A stretch of 64,000 nt of DNA from Paraburkholderia agricolaris (GTDB lineage: Bacteria; Pseudomonadota; Gammaproteobacteria; Burkholderiales; Burkholderiaceae), in assembly GCF_009455635.1 (NCBI RefSeq), contig NZ_QPER01000001.1, positions 682,001-746,000 of the forward strand, given 5' to 3'. Shown here one piece after another: positions 1 through 10,049 of this stretch. The position numbers and the translations under genes were made by a program. The first letter of the stretch is position 1. Every line of letters begins with the position of its first letter. The notes under the pieces were generated by a model. That model was not told the DNA's origin and made no database searches. It saw nothing but the letters and a program-made list of their open reading frames with translations.

Positions 1-193
1 CCCCATGCTGTCGTATTCGCGCATCACATCTTTGCCGATTTATATCCATTGTTACTGACGGATTACTGAATATTTCTTTCGGCTGGCAAGCTTCGTCGGC
101 ATTCCGAATTGGGCATACGGTCTTGCCGAAAGCTCCCGGTCTCAGCATCGAAAGATTCGTCTTCTCCGTCCCCATCCTTTGAGCATAGTGCGC

Positions 194-219
194 GCCGTAC
201 TGGGTATGCCCAGTACGGC
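194..219. repeat. Perfect inverted repeat, 11-bp arms
   Basis: Arms GCCGTACTGGG and CCCAGTACGGC are perfectly complementary around a 4-base TATG centre. No U-tract follows on either strand, so this is either an operator or a structural hairpin rather than a classical intrinsic terminator. Confidence 0.6.
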
Positions 220-408
220 CGCCATGCATGCTTACAGCCTCGCACCGCCAAGGTTTCCACGATGTTCCGCCACCCGGTCGGGGGCGGCGTCAATGCATTG
301 CAACATGTTTCAGACGGTGGGCACCGGTAAACATCGGTAAGAACTGGCTCGTTATCGTTCGCTGGCGTTTATCCCCTTCGCGTAGCCAGCAGCCTGTCTC
401 GCGCGATG

Positions 409-428
409 GCATCACATCGACGTGATGC
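409..428. promoter_or_regulatory. Near-palindrome upstream of TPR gene
   Basis: Arms GCATCAC (409-415) and GTGATGC (422-428) flank ATCGAC. It lies about 60 bases upstream of the chosen start of the TPR gene, a reasonable operator position. A second small repeat, GGACC-AGC-GGTCC, follows at 429-441. The function is inferred from position only. Confidence 0.3.
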
Positions 429-487
429 GGACCAGCGGTCCGGGTCGACGTGAGATCGACGACGAAATAGCAGTTCACCCGCGGGGC

Positions 488-2896
488 ATGATGGAAACCA
501 CTCAGATTCTGGAACGCGCGACGGCACATCATCTCGCGGGTGAGTTCGGTCATGCGCGCGCGCTGTACGAAGCTGCGCTCGCGATTGCGCCCGACGACGC
601 GAACGTGATGTTCCGTCTCGGTGTGCTCGACATGCAAGGCGGCGCGTACGACGCCGCGCTCGCCTGGCTCGATAGGGCGCTGACGCGCGCGCCTGACAAC
701 GCGCGATATCACTTCGTTCGCGGACAAGTCTTTGCCGCGGCCCAGCGGTTCGCTGAGGCGATCGACGCCTATCTGCAAGCGTTGTCATTCGACGCCAATT
801 CCACCGACATACTGTTCGCGCTCGCCGCGGCGTTGCAATCGGCCGGTGAAGATGCGGCTGCGATCGAGACCTACGGATCGTTGCTGGCGCTCGAGCCGAA
901 CCACATCGACGCGCTTAACAACCTAGGCAACTGCTACCGGCAGCAGGGCGACGCGAAGGCGGCCGAAGCTGCATACCGCCGCGCGATCGCGGCGCAACCC
1001 GGCGATGCCAACGCCCTGACGAATCTCGGCACGCTGCTCGAGGCGGCCGGTCGTCTGGACGAAGCCGTGACTTTGCTCGAAGCGGCGGTGCGCGTGGCGC
1101 CCGATTCGCCGTGCGGCCTCGTGAACCTTGGTGTCGCGCTGCACCAGCGCGGCGAATTCGAGTCGAGTGCCATGTTGCTGGCGCGCGCGTTCGCGTTGGA
1201 CCCCGCGTTCCCCGAAGCCGCCTACAACCTGGCCAACGCGCTGCATGCGCTAGGCCGGCGGCGCGAAGCGGTGGTTGCCTATCGGCGCGCCATTGAGCAG
1301 GCGCCCGCCCACGCGGATGCGTACAACAATCTGGGTATCGTCTATCAGGAGTCGGGCGAGCGCGAAGAGGCGGCGCAGGCGTTCGACGCGGCGATTCGCC
1401 TGCGCCCCGGCTTTGTGGCCGCGCTCAACAACGCCGCTACGCTGATGCGCACGCTTGGCCGCTTTGCCGAAGCGGAATCTCATTTGCACGAGGCGCTTGC
1501 CGTCGACCCGCACTACGCCGTCACGCAAAACAACCTGGGCAACGTGCTCAAGGACCAAGGGCGCCTCGACGACGGCATCGACTGCTATCGCCGCGCGCTC
1601 GCGTGCGATCCGTCGAACGTCGTTGCGCACAGCAACCTCGCTTATGCATTGACTTTTCAGGCAGAGCAATCCCAGCCGCTGCTGAACGAATGCCGCCGAT
1701 GGTCCGCACAGCACGAGGCGCCTTATCGCGACACGCATGAACCGCATTCGAACGATGCGACACCGTCGCGCCGCTTGCATATCGGCTACGTGTCGCCGGA
1801 CTTTCGTGAACACTGTCAGTCGCTGTTCACGCTGCCGCTTCTGTCGCATCACGACCACGCGCAGTTCGAGGTGTTCTGTTATGCGAGCGTCACGCGGCCG
1901 GACGATCAGACGCAGCGCGTGGCCCGTCATGCCGACGTATGGCGCGACGTACGCGACCTCGACGACGAGCGGCTTGCACAGGTGATTCGTGACGACCGCA
2001 TCGACATTCTGGTCGACCTGACCATGCACATGGCGGACGGCCGCCCGCTGCTGTTCGCGCGCAAACCAGCGCCAGTGCAGATTGCGTGGCTGGCTTATCC
2101 GGGGACCACCGGCATCGAGGCGATCGACTACCGGCTGACCGATCCATGGCTCGACCCAGCCGGCACGGATGCACAGTACAGCGAACAGTCGATCCGTCTG
2201 CCGGATTCGTTCTGGTGCTACGACCCCTTGACCGATACGCCGGAGGTCAACGCGTTGCCCGCGTTATCGAAGGGCTATCCGACCTTCGGTTGCCTGAATA
2301 ACCCGTGCAAGCTGAGCGACGCGACGTTCAGACTGTGGGGCGGCGTGATGCGCGAGGTGACGGAGGCCCGGCTCCTGCTGATGGCCCCGGATGGCGCGGC
2401 CCGTGCGAGTCTGCTCGACCGGCTCGGGTGCCATGGGATAAGCGCGGAGCGGGTTTCTTTTACGCCGTTCCGGCCGCGCGCGGACTATCTGCGCACGTAT
2501 CACCAGATCGATGTCGGGCTCGATACGTTTCCGTACAACGGCCATACGACGAGCCTTGACTCGTACTGGATGGGCGTTCCTGTCGTTACGCGGGTCGGCG
2601 GCACGTCGGTGGGCCGCGCGGGGCTGAGCCAGCTGGAGAATCTGGGTCTGCGCGAACTCGCGGCGGACAGCGACGCACGGTTTGTCGAGGCCGCGGTTCA
2701 GTTGGTGCGCGATCTGCCGCGGCTGCGCGAGATGCGGGAAAACCTGCGGGCACGGCTCGCTGCTTCGCCGTTGATGGACGGCGCGCGTTTTGCGCACCAC
2801 GTCGAGGCCGTTTATCGCGGCGTCTGGCTGGCGTGGTGCGAGCAGGTTCATCGTAGAGCGTCCGTTGGAGGCGAGCGCGCTACCGCTGTGCACTGA
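488..2896 (+). CDS. TPR-repeat O-GlcNAc transferase-like (SPINDLY-type) protein
   Basis: 802 residues if started at the ATG at 488; an in-frame start at 422 would add 22 unconserved residues. The N-terminal ~400 residues are about eleven tandem TPR units (repeated NNLG, LGN and YRRAL patterns). The C-terminal ~370 residues match the GT41 catalytic region: GYVSPDF followed by a His in the loop where human OGT has its active-site His, then [16 protein letters not shown] with the nucleotide-binding Lys, and [10 protein letters not shown]. Likely a cytoplasmic protein glycosyltransferase; donor sugar and targets cannot be told. Its 3' end overlaps the converging RND gene by 17 bases. Confidence 0.85.
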   Translation: MMETTQILERATAHHLAGEFGHARALYEAALAIAPDDANVMFRLGVLDMQGGAYDAALAWLDRALTRAPDNARYHFVRGQVFAAAQRFAEAIDAYLQALSFDANSTDILFALAAALQSAGEDAAAIETYGSLLALEPNHIDALNNLGNCYRQQGDAKAAEAAYRRAIAAQPGDANALTNLGTLLEAAGRLDEAVTLLEAAVRVAPDSPCGLVNLGVALHQRGEFESSAMLLARAFALDPAFPEAAYNLANALHALGRRREAVVAYRRAIEQAPAHADAYNNLGIVYQESGEREEAAQAFDAAIRLRPGFVAALNNAATLMRTLGRFAEAESHLHEALAVDPHYAVTQNNLGNVLKDQGRLDDGIDCYRRALACDPSNVVAHSNLAYALTFQAEQSQPLLNECRRWSAQHEAPYRDTHEPHSNDATPSRRLHIGYVSPDFREHCQSLFTLPLLSHHDHAQFEVFCYASVTRPDDQTQRVARHADVWRDVRDLDDERLAQVIRDDRIDILVDLTMHMADGRPLLFARKPAPVQIAWLAYPGTTGIEAIDYRLTDPWLDPAGTDAQYSEQSIRLPDSFWCYDPLTDTPEVNALPALSKGYPTFGCLNNPCKLSDATFRLWGGVMREVTEARLLLMAPDGAARASLLDRLGCHGISAERVSFTPFRPRADYLRTYHQIDVGLDTFPYNGHTTSLDSYWMGVPVVTRVGGTSVGRAGLSQLENLGLRELAADSDARFVEAAVQLVRDLPRLREMRENLRARLAASPLMDGARFAHHVEAVYRGVWLAWCEQVHRRASVGGERATAVH

Positions 2897-5800
2897 TGCG
2901 CGAACGTCCGCCCGCCGCGCCCAATCTCAGGCGCAAACGGTCCACGTAAAGATAGATCACCGGTGTCGTGTAAAGCGTCAGTAACTGACTCACGATCAAT
3001 CCCCCCACGATCGAAATTCCCAGCGGCCGGCGCAGATCCGCGCCTTCGCCGCTGCCGAGCGCCAGCGGCAGCGCGCCGAGCAACGCCGCGCAGGTCGTCA
3101 TCATGATCGGCCGGAAGCGCATCAGGCTCGCCGTGTAAATGGCGTCGCGCGAGGACATGCCTTCACGCGATGCCACGATGGCAAAGTCCACCATCATGAT
3201 TGCGTTTTTCTTCACGATACCGATCAGCAGGATCACGCCGATCAGAGCCATCACGGTGAATTCGACGTGAAATAGCATCAGCGCGAGCAGTGCACCGACG
3301 CCGGCCGAGGGCAGCGTCGACAGAATCGTCAACGGATGCGCGTAACTCTCGTAAAGCACTCCGAGCACGATATATACCGCGATCAGGGCGGCGAGGATCA
3401 GCAACGGTTCGTCTCGCAGCGATTGCTGATAAGTCCGTGCCGTGCCCTCGAAACTGCCGTGAATCGAGGGCGGCATACCGAGTTCGGCCATGGTCCGGTC
3501 GATAGCCGCCACGGCGGTCGAGAGCGGCTCGCCTGGCGGCAGATTGAACGAGATCGTGGTGGCGACGAAGTTGCCCTGGTGATTGACGCCGAGCGGGGTA
3601 TGCCCCGGGTCGAAGCGTGCGAACGCGCTGAACGGGATCATCGTTTCGATCGAGGTACTGACCGACGCGCCAGCGGAAGCACTCGAATGACCGCTCGCTG
3701 CGATCGAGTTGATCGCGAGATTGCGGGCGGAATCGGCAGCAACCGATGCCGCGGTTGTAGCCGTCGTGCTTGAGGCGGTCCCCGCGCTGCCGCCGGACGA
3801 TCCTATCGTCGCAAACGGCATTGCGCCGATGGCGGCTGTTGATGTCGTTGCCGTAGCGGTTGCGGTAGCGCTCGTGCTGCTTGCCGCCGACGCATCCAGC
3901 ACGCTCGCTGTGCTACTGGTCGATGTGACGGTGGACACCGGCGGTTGCGTGGGGATCGCCGTTCCGCCTGCGCTCACCACCGCGCCCGCGCCGGTCGGCG
4001 GCATGGCGGGGTTCGACGGACCGCCTGTGCCCGCGTTCAGGTTCGCCGCACTCGCCACGATCACGGTGCCTGCCACTGCGTTGGTGGATTGCGTGCCGCT
4101 CGGATTGCCGGCGGACGTGCTCACGTACAGATCGTTGAGGGTTTGCGGTTGCTGCCAGTAACGCGGCGCGACCTCCATCACGACGTAGTACTGATTGAGC
4201 GGGTTGTAGATGGTCGAGACCAGCCGCTGTCCGTAGGCGTCGTAGAGCGTGTTGTCGAGCTGGGCCGGGGTGACGCCGAGCCTCGCGGCCGTCGCCCGGT
4301 CGATATCGATGTCTGCTTCCAGTCCACCCTGCTGCTGGTCGGAGTTGACGTCTTCCAGTTCCGGCAGCCCTTGCAGCGCCCGTGTCAGCCGCGGCGCCCA
4401 CGCATACAGCTCTTTGCTCGAATCGCCGAGCAAGGTGAACTGGTATTGCGCGTTGCTTTGCCGTCCGCCGACGCGAATATCCTGCACCGATTGAAGATAG
4501 AGCCGTCCTCCCGGCACTGCGTTGAGTTGCGGACGCAAACGCGCAATCACCTGGTCCGCCGTTTCGTGACGCTCGGACAGCGGCTTGAGCGCGACGTACA
4601 CCGAACCGGTATTGGTCTGCCGTCCGCCGGTGAAGCCGACTACGCTATCCACCGCCGGGTCGCCGCCGATGATCTTCATGATCTGTCTGAGCTTCGGCTC
4701 CATTGCCTGGAAGGAGATGCTTTGATCGGCCTGAATGCCGCCGATCAGGCGTCCCGTGTCTTCCTGCGGAAAGAAACCTTTCGGGATCACGATGTACAGA
4801 TAGATGTTCAGACCAATCGTGGCGACGAGAATGGCGAGCAACAGTAATGGATGACGCAAAGACCATTCAAGCGAGCGCGCGTAGCCATCGTGCAGCGCTT
4901 GCAGCGGGCGGCCCAGGAAGCGCTGCCAGCCCTTGAGTCTGTTGCTGTTGCTTTGATCGCCGTGACCGTCTGCTGCATCCGCGCGCGTGCGCAGCAGACG
5001 CGAGCACATGACGGGCGTGGTGGTGAGCGAGACCACCAGCGATACGAGAATCGCCAGCGACAACGTGATCGCGAACTCGCGAAACAGCCGTCCGACAATG
5101 CCGCTCATCAGCAGAATCGGCGTGAACACGGCGATCAGCGAGATCGAGATCGACAGCACGGTAAAGCCGACTTCACGTGCGCCGACCAGCGCGGCCTGCA
5201 TCCGCGTCATGCCGTTTTCCATATGCCGCGAGATGTTTTCCAGCACGACGATCGCATCGTCGACCACGAAACCGGTCGCGATGGTGAGTGCCATCAGCGA
5301 GAGGTTGTCGATCGAATAACCGAGCAGGTACATGAAGCCGAATGTGCCGATGATCGAAACCGGCACGGCCGCGGTCGGGATCAACGCCGCGCGGCCGCTG
5401 CCGAGAAACGCGAACACCACCAGGATCACCAGGACGACCGCGATCAGCAGCGTGGCCTCGGTATCGTGCAGCGAGGCCCGGATGGTGGTCGAGCGGTCGG
5501 AGGCTTCGAGCACGTCGACATCGGCGGGTAACGCCGGCTTCAGTTGCCTGATCAGCGCGCGCACGCTGTCCACGGTGCGAAGAATATTGGCGCCCGGTTG
5601 CCGGTACAGCATGACCAGCACGGACGGCTGATTGTCGCGCGAGAGGCCGAGATTGCGCAGGTCTTCGACGGAGTCGTCGATCTCCGCGACGTCGGAGAGT
5701 TTGACGCCGGCGCCGTTACGGTACGCGATGATCAGATCCTTGTACTGGTCGGCAGCGCGCGCCTGATCGTTGGCATAAAGCTGGTAGCGCGCGCCTTCGC

Positions 5801-6464
5801 TTTCGATGACGCCTTTCGGGCTGTTGGCGTTGGCGGACGCCAGCGCGGCACGCACGTCTTCAAGGCCGATGCCGTAGTGATAGAGCGCGGTGGGATTGAG
5901 CTCGACCCGCACGGCCGGGTTCGCCGACCCATTCACGTCGACTTCGCCGATTCCGGGCAACTGCGAGAGCGCCTGCGAGAGGATGGTCGAGGCGAGATCG
6001 TAGAGTTTGGCGCGCGGCAAGGTGTGCGAGGTCAGCGCCAGAATCAGGATCGGGGCGTCGGCGGGATTGACCTTGTGATAGGTCGGATTGCTTTTCAGAC
6101 TGGCCGGCAAGTCGGCGCGCGCCGCGTTGATGGCCGCCTGGACGTCGCGCGCCGCCCCGTTGATGTCCCGATCGAGGCCGAACTGCAAGGTCACACGGGC
6201 CGAGCCGACGGAGCTTTGCGAGGTCATTTCGGTCACGTCGGCAATCGTCCCCAGGTGCCGTTCCAACGGACTCGCCACGCTGTTGGCGACGGTCTCCGGA
6301 CTGGCACCGGGCAGGCTCGCCTGCACGGAGATGGTGGGAAAGTCCACCTGAGGCAGCGGCGCGACCGGCAAGCGGACGAAAGCGAACATGCCGGCGAGCG
6401 CAAGACCGAGCGACAGCAGGGTGGTGGCGACGGGGCGGTCGATAAAGGGACGCGAAGGGTTCAT
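2880..6464 (-). CDS. RND multidrug efflux transporter (MdtB/MdtC, HAE1 type) with long insertion
   Basis: 1194 residues against the usual ~1040. Inner-membrane proton-driven drug exporter. TM4 carries the paired Asp in [10 protein letters not shown], and the second half has the relay Lys in [10 protein letters not shown]. The extra length is a Ser/Thr/Ala/Gly-rich block at about residues 783-940, between LNDLYVS and IPFSAFARF, in the second large periplasmic loop. No adaptor or outer-membrane-channel gene lies on either side, although mdtABC-type operons normally place an adaptor just upstream. The pump must recruit partners encoded elsewhere. Confidence 0.92.
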   Translation of the reverse strand: MNPSRPFIDRPVATTLLSLGLALAGMFAFVRLPVAPLPQVDFPTISVQASLPGASPETVANSVASPLERHLGTIADVTEMTSQSSVGSARVTLQFGLDRDINGAARDVQAAINAARADLPASLKSNPTYHKVNPADAPILILALTSHTLPRAKLYDLASTILSQALSQLPGIGEVDVNGSANPAVRVELNPTALYHYGIGLEDVRAALASANANSPKGVIESEGARYQLYANDQARAADQYKDLIIAYRNGAGVKLSDVAEIDDSVEDLRNLGLSRDNQPSVLVMLYRQPGANILRTVDSVRALIRQLKPALPADVDVLEASDRSTTIRASLHDTEATLLIAVVLVILVVFAFLGSGRAALIPTAAVPVSIIGTFGFMYLLGYSIDNLSLMALTIATGFVVDDAIVVLENISRHMENGMTRMQAALVGAREVGFTVLSISISLIAVFTPILLMSGIVGRLFREFAITLSLAILVSLVVSLTTTPVMCSRLLRTRADAADGHGDQSNSNRLKGWQRFLGRPLQALHDGYARSLEWSLRHPLLLLAILVATIGLNIYLYIVIPKGFFPQEDTGRLIGGIQADQSISFQAMEPKLRQIMKIIGGDPAVDSVVGFTGGRQTNTGSVYVALKPLSERHETADQVIARLRPQLNAVPGGRLYLQSVQDIRVGGRQSNAQYQFTLLGDSSKELYAWAPRLTRALQGLPELEDVNSDQQQGGLEADIDIDRATAARLGVTPAQLDNTLYDAYGQRLVSTIYNPLNQYYVVMEVAPRYWQQPQTLNDLYVSTSAGNPSGTQSTNAVAGTVIVASAANLNAGTGGPSNPAMPPTGAGAVVSAGGTAIPTQPPVSTVTSTSSTASVLDASAASSTSATATATATTSTAAIGAMPFATIGSSGGSAGTASSTTATTAASVAADSARNLAINSIAASGHSSASAGASVSTSIETMIPFSAFARFDPGHTPLGVNHQGNFVATTISFNLPPGEPLSTAVAAIDRTMAELGMPPSIHGSFEGTARTYQQSLRDEPLLILAALIAVYIVLGVLYESYAHPLTILSTLPSAGVGALLALMLFHVEFTVMALIGVILLIGIVKKNAIMMVDFAIVASREGMSSRDAIYTASLMRFRPIMMTTCAALLGALPLALGSGEGADLRRPLGISIVGGLIVSQLLTLYTTPVIYLYVDRLRLRLGAAGGRSRISAQR

Positions 6465-6693
6465 CAGCGATCGTCAGCGCGACAACAGGCGGGGGTGTGA
6501 CGATGCTAGGGAAGGGCTTCGGTTGACGGGTTACGGATGTTTTTCCGGCGGTTACCCGGTAATGGGGTGGGAAACAATTGTCAGGTCGGAGCCTGCCGGG
6601 CTGGCGCCGAGTGCAAGCTTTGTCACAGTTGGTAACTGCGGCGAGCCCGGAGGACCCATGTCCGGCGCAGATTCAGACCGTGCGGACATCCAA

Positions 6694-6972
6694 TCAAGGT
6701 TGCGTGGAAGCGGCCCCGGTCGAATCGGAATCCGTCGACATCTGCCGATGCCGGTGACCGCGGCCGCCGCCGGTGGATGCAACCGTGCTTGCCGGCGCGG
6801 GCGGTGGCGGTGGGTGATTCATGTACTGAAAATTCTGCGCGATCGAGGCACTGGGAAATGTCGTTGTCGGCGCGACGAGCACGCTGCTCGTCAGCGGCGC
6901 GTCCGACTGCGCGAAGGCGGGCGATATGCTGCCGGCGCAAGCCGCGGCCACTACGAAAACAAGCCGGTTCAT
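6694..6972 (-). CDS. Small exported protein, unknown function
   Basis: 92 residues. A clear signal peptide (MNRLVFVVAAACAG through AFAQS) is followed by a Ser/Thr region, a run of prolines and a Gly/His/Arg-rich tail; no domain is recognised. AGAGGATC lies at good spacing before the ATG, which supports it as a real gene. Same strand as the RND gene 230 bases downstream, with no coding sequence between. Presumed periplasmic or surface protein. Confidence 0.6.
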   Translation of the reverse strand: MNRLVFVVAAACAGSISPAFAQSDAPLTSSVLVAPTTTFPSASIAQNFQYMNHPPPPPAPASTVASTGGGRGHRHRQMSTDSDSTGAASTQP

Positions 6973-7353
6973 CGAGTGATCCTCTTTCTCTCATGCATGG
7001 ATTGACGCGGCACGAGCCATGGGTGAGCGCATGTTTGGCGGCGTTGCCGTGCGGTTCGCGATTGCATGCTTCGCCGGTCCGATAGCGCGACGCAGGTGCC
7101 ATGCTGGTGTCGGCCAGTTTAGGCCGGATGGTGTGAAATCAGATTGCCGTCACGCTTACAAGCGTTACCTCATATGACGTCGCCGGACCGGCGAGCGAGG
7201 CATCATTCCCGCACGGTGAGGACAGTGCGCAGGCCACGCCGCGGGTCGCAGTCCGGGTCGAAGTCCGGGTCGAAGTCCGAATGTAAGCGAAAAACTTTCT
7301 GTAACGATCTGGTAACCAAGGACGGTAGCGATTGGCCTAACGTTTAAATTCCA
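6973..7353. other. Intergenic region with short tandem repeat
   Basis: No gene is supported. It separates two divergent exported-protein genes, so promoters for both should be here. The only structure seen is the 12-bp repeat at 7243-7280. Confidence 0.4.
7243..7280 (+). repeat. 12-bp tandem repeat, about 3 copies
   Basis: The unit GTCCGGGTCGAA occurs at 7251 and 7263, with partial copies on both sides. It lies ~75 bases before the lipoprotein gene and may vary in copy number between strains. Confidence 0.55.
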
Positions 7354-7956
7354 ATGTCCTTGAAGCGTACCAACATGATCTCCAGCACCAAGTCGATAAG
7401 CATCGCCATACCTGCTGCGGCCGTCGCGCTCGCGCTCGGTGGTTGCGCGGTGATGCCGCCGAGCGGTCCGAGCGTGGTTGCCCTGCCGCGCAGTGGCGAG
7501 CCGCTCGGCCAGTTCCAGCAGGACGACTATGCATGCCGCGACTACGCGAATCGCTCGACGGATCCGAACGGCACCGCGTCGCAGGCAGCAACCACGAACA
7601 GCGTGAACAGCGCGGCGATCGGCACGCTCGGCGGCGCGGCGGTTGGCGCACTGATCGGCGCGGCGGCGGGCAATGCCGGCGCGGGCGCGGCGATCGGCGC
7701 GGGCAGCGGGCTGTTGCTCGGCGGCGCGAACGGCGCGAATGGCGCCCAGTATTCGGCCGCGGGTTTGCAGGCCCGCTACGACGCCTCCTACGCGCAGTGC
7801 ATGACCTCGAAGGGCAACACGATCTCGCAGCCGCCACAGCCGGCCTATTACGCGCCGCAGCCAGCCTACTACGCACCGCAGCCGTACTACTACGCGCCGC
7901 CGCCGAGGTATGTCGCGCCGCCCCCGGTGATGTACGCGCCTTATCCTTACTACTGA
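7354..7956 (+). CDS. Glycine-zipper lipoprotein with Tyr/Pro-rich tail
   Basis: 200 residues. A signal sequence ends in lipobox LGGC, so it is probably lipidated in the outer membrane. A glycine-zipper segment (alternating G/A around IGTLGGAAVGALIGAAAG) resembles the SlyB/Pcp-like family. The C-terminal ~45 residues are repeats of AYYAPQP-type units rich in Tyr and Pro. A second ATG at 7375 is an equally possible start because neither has a strong ribosome binding site. Likely envelope structural or stress lipoprotein. Confidence 0.8.
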   Translation: MSLKRTNMISSTKSISIAIPAAAVALALGGCAVMPPSGPSVVALPRSGEPLGQFQQDDYACRDYANRSTDPNGTASQAATTNSVNSAAIGTLGGAAVGALIGAAAGNAGAGAAIGAGSGLLLGGANGANGAQYSAAGLQARYDASYAQCMTSKGNTISQPPQPAYYAPQPAYYAPQPYYYAPPPRYVAPPPVMYAPYPYY

Positions 7957-8244
7957 GGTCGGCTGCCTCGCTTAACTGGGGCGAAGCGTTTGCGCCGGGT
8001 ACCAGGCAAGCTTGTTGCTGTAAAGCTTTTGTCATGTCTGGCGGAAAGACACGAAACCATGGCGGCTAAGCGCCCGGCAAACGGCGTACGTTTGGATCGA
8101 GGGCTGGGGCCGCCGCCTGTCTGGCGGTGCCGCGCAGCCCGCGAACGCCACTCCGCCCCTGCCGACACACGCCGTTTCTGACTTCGCCGCGCGACGTAGC
8201 CCGAACGTAGGGAGTCGGCCGGGCATCGTGCAAGCGAGGCGACC

Positions 8245-9990
8245 ATGCAGCGACGGCGAACCGGCACGTTCAGTCCGAGTGTAGTGTCCCGGGTGTGTGA
8301 GTGGCTGGCGGTTGCATTCGTTGCCGTCTTCTTCCTTTCTTGCGGTGGTGGTTCGGGAAGCGGGTCGGGTCCGCTCTCGGGTTCGGCCGCCGGTGGCACC
8401 AACAGCGGCGGCGGCTCGACAACGGGTGGCAGCACGAGCGGGACCGGCTCAACCGGTTCAGGCGGCATGGCCACAGCCACGACGGCCTACGCGACCGACG
8501 TGCTGATGCATCACAACGATCTCGCTCGCACTGGCCAGATGCTTGCCGAGACGACCCTCACGCTCGCGAACGTCAATTCGGCGAGCTTCGGCAAAGTCGC
8601 GTCTCTTCCCGCGGACGGCAAGGTTGACGCACAGCCGCTGTTCGTCACCAGTCTGTCGCTCGGCGGAACGCCCCACGACGTGGTCTACGTGGCGACCGAA
8701 CACGACAGCGTGTACGCCTACGACGCTACGACCTTCGCGCAATTGTGGAAAGTTTCGTTGATCGGCAACGGCGAAACACCCAGCGATGACTTTAGTTGTC
8801 CCGACTTCACACCGGAAATCGGCATTACGTCGACACCGGTGATCGACCGCAATCGCGGCCCGAACGGCGTCCTTTATGCCATAGCGATGACCAAAGACAG
8901 CAGCGGTGCGTACCATCACCGTCTGCATGCGCTCGATCTGACGACCGGTGCCGACACACTGGGCGGCCCGACCGAGATCGCGGCGACCTACCCGGGCAAC
9001 GGCGCGGGCAGCGTCAACGGTGTGATTACTTTCAATCCAGCGCTGCATACCGAGCGCGCGGCGCTCACGCTGGTTGGCGGCAACCTCTATATGGGCTGGA
9101 CCGCGCATTGCATGGCGGGTGCGTATACCGGCTGGCTGATGGCCTACAGCGCCGACACGCTGCAACAGACCAGCGCCCTTAACATCACGCCGAACGGCAG
9201 CCAGGGATCGATCTGGATGGCCGGCTCGGGGATGGCGTCGGACGGCACCTCGATTTACGTCGTGGACGGCAACGGCACGTTCGGCACCACGCTCAACGCG
9301 CAGGGTTTCCCGGTCGACGGCGATTTCGGCAACTCGCTGATGAAGCTGTCGCTGGGAAACCTGCAGGTCACCGATTACTTCGCGATGGATAACGTCGTGG
9401 CCGAGGCAAACGCCGACAACGATTTCGGTTCGGGCGGCGTGATGCTACTACCGGATCAGACGACCGCAAGCGGCGTCGTCAAGCATCTGGCGGTGGCGGC
9501 GGGCAAGGACAATCTGATCTATGTCGTCGATCGCGACTCGATGGGTAAATTCAGTCCGACGGCGAACAATATCTGGCAGGTGTTGACCGGCACGCTCGCC
9601 GGCGGCATCTGGGGATCGCCGGCTTACTACGCGGGTGTGGTGTACTACGGCGGCTTGAACGACAACCTGAAGGCGTTGCCGGTATCGGGTGCGTATCTCG
9701 CGACCACCGCCGCATCGAAGAGTCCCACAACGTTTGCCTATCCCGGCGCGACACCGGCCGTGTCGGCCAACGGCAGCAGCAACGGCATCGTCTGGGCGGC
9801 GGAAAACGGCACGACGGGTGCCTTGCACGCGTACGATGCCAGCAACCTCGCGAGCGAGCTATACAACAGCAATCAGGCCGGCACGCGCGATCAATGGGGG
9901 GCTGGCAACAAGTTCATCACACCGATGATCGCGCGCGGCAAGGTGTATGTCGGCGCGACCAATGGGGTGGCGGTGTTTGGTTTGCTGTAG
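8245..9990 (+). CDS. PQQ-propeller-like secreted lipoprotein
   Basis: 581 residues. The N-terminal signal ends in FFLSC-GGG, a lipobox, followed by a Ser/Gly/Thr-rich linker to about residue 75. The rest has repeated beta-propeller strands of the quinoprotein type, for example DVVYVATEHDSVYAYDA, NLIYVVDRDS and GGIWGSPAYYAGVVYYGG. GAGG precedes the ATG at suitable distance. No dehydrogenase catalytic motif or cytochrome partner is visible nearby, so an enzymatic role is not supported; a binding or scaffold role is possible. Confidence 0.75.
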   Translation: MQRRRTGTFSPSVVSRVCEWLAVAFVAVFFLSCGGGSGSGSGPLSGSAAGGTNSGGGSTTGGSTSGTGSTGSGGMATATTAYATDVLMHHNDLARTGQMLAETTLTLANVNSASFGKVASLPADGKVDAQPLFVTSLSLGGTPHDVVYVATEHDSVYAYDATTFAQLWKVSLIGNGETPSDDFSCPDFTPEIGITSTPVIDRNRGPNGVLYAIAMTKDSSGAYHHRLHALDLTTGADTLGGPTEIAATYPGNGAGSVNGVITFNPALHTERAALTLVGGNLYMGWTAHCMAGAYTGWLMAYSADTLQQTSALNITPNGSQGSIWMAGSGMASDGTSIYVVDGNGTFGTTLNAQGFPVDGDFGNSLMKLSLGNLQVTDYFAMDNVVAEANADNDFGSGGVMLLPDQTTASGVVKHLAVAAGKDNLIYVVDRDSMGKFSPTANNIWQVLTGTLAGGIWGSPAYYAGVVYYGGLNDNLKALPVSGAYLATTAASKSPTTFAYPGATPAVSANGSSNGIVWAAENGTTGALHAYDASNLASELYNSNQAGTRDQWGAGNKFITPMIARGKVYVGATNGVAVFGLL

Positions 9991-10006
9991 GCGGAGCTGC
10001 CGCACT

Positions 10007-10043
10007 CACATTGCGTTAGTGTCAGTACATGTCACGCAATGTG
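10007..10043. terminator. Hairpin between converging genes
   Basis: Arms CACATTGCGT (10007-10016) and ACGCAATGTG (10034-10043) pair perfectly across a 17-base loop, between the ends of the propeller lipoprotein and the NYN gene. There is no U-run on either side, so terminator activity is inferred from position. Confidence 0.45.
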
Positions 10044-10049
10044 GGGGGC

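Larger units (their letters stand above)
1..487. other. Left-edge non-coding stretch with two inverted repeats
   Basis: No convincing gene is visible before the TPR protein; the short open frames here lack ribosome binding sites and recognisable domains. The stretch holds a strong inverted repeat at 194-219 and a near-palindrome at 409-428, listed separately. It probably carries the promoter of the next gene. Confidence 0.5.

Noticed and set aside
5544..6500. Arg/Gly-rich plus-strand open frame opposite the RND gene
   Set aside because: No recognisable domain; antisense to strongly conserved transporter codons.
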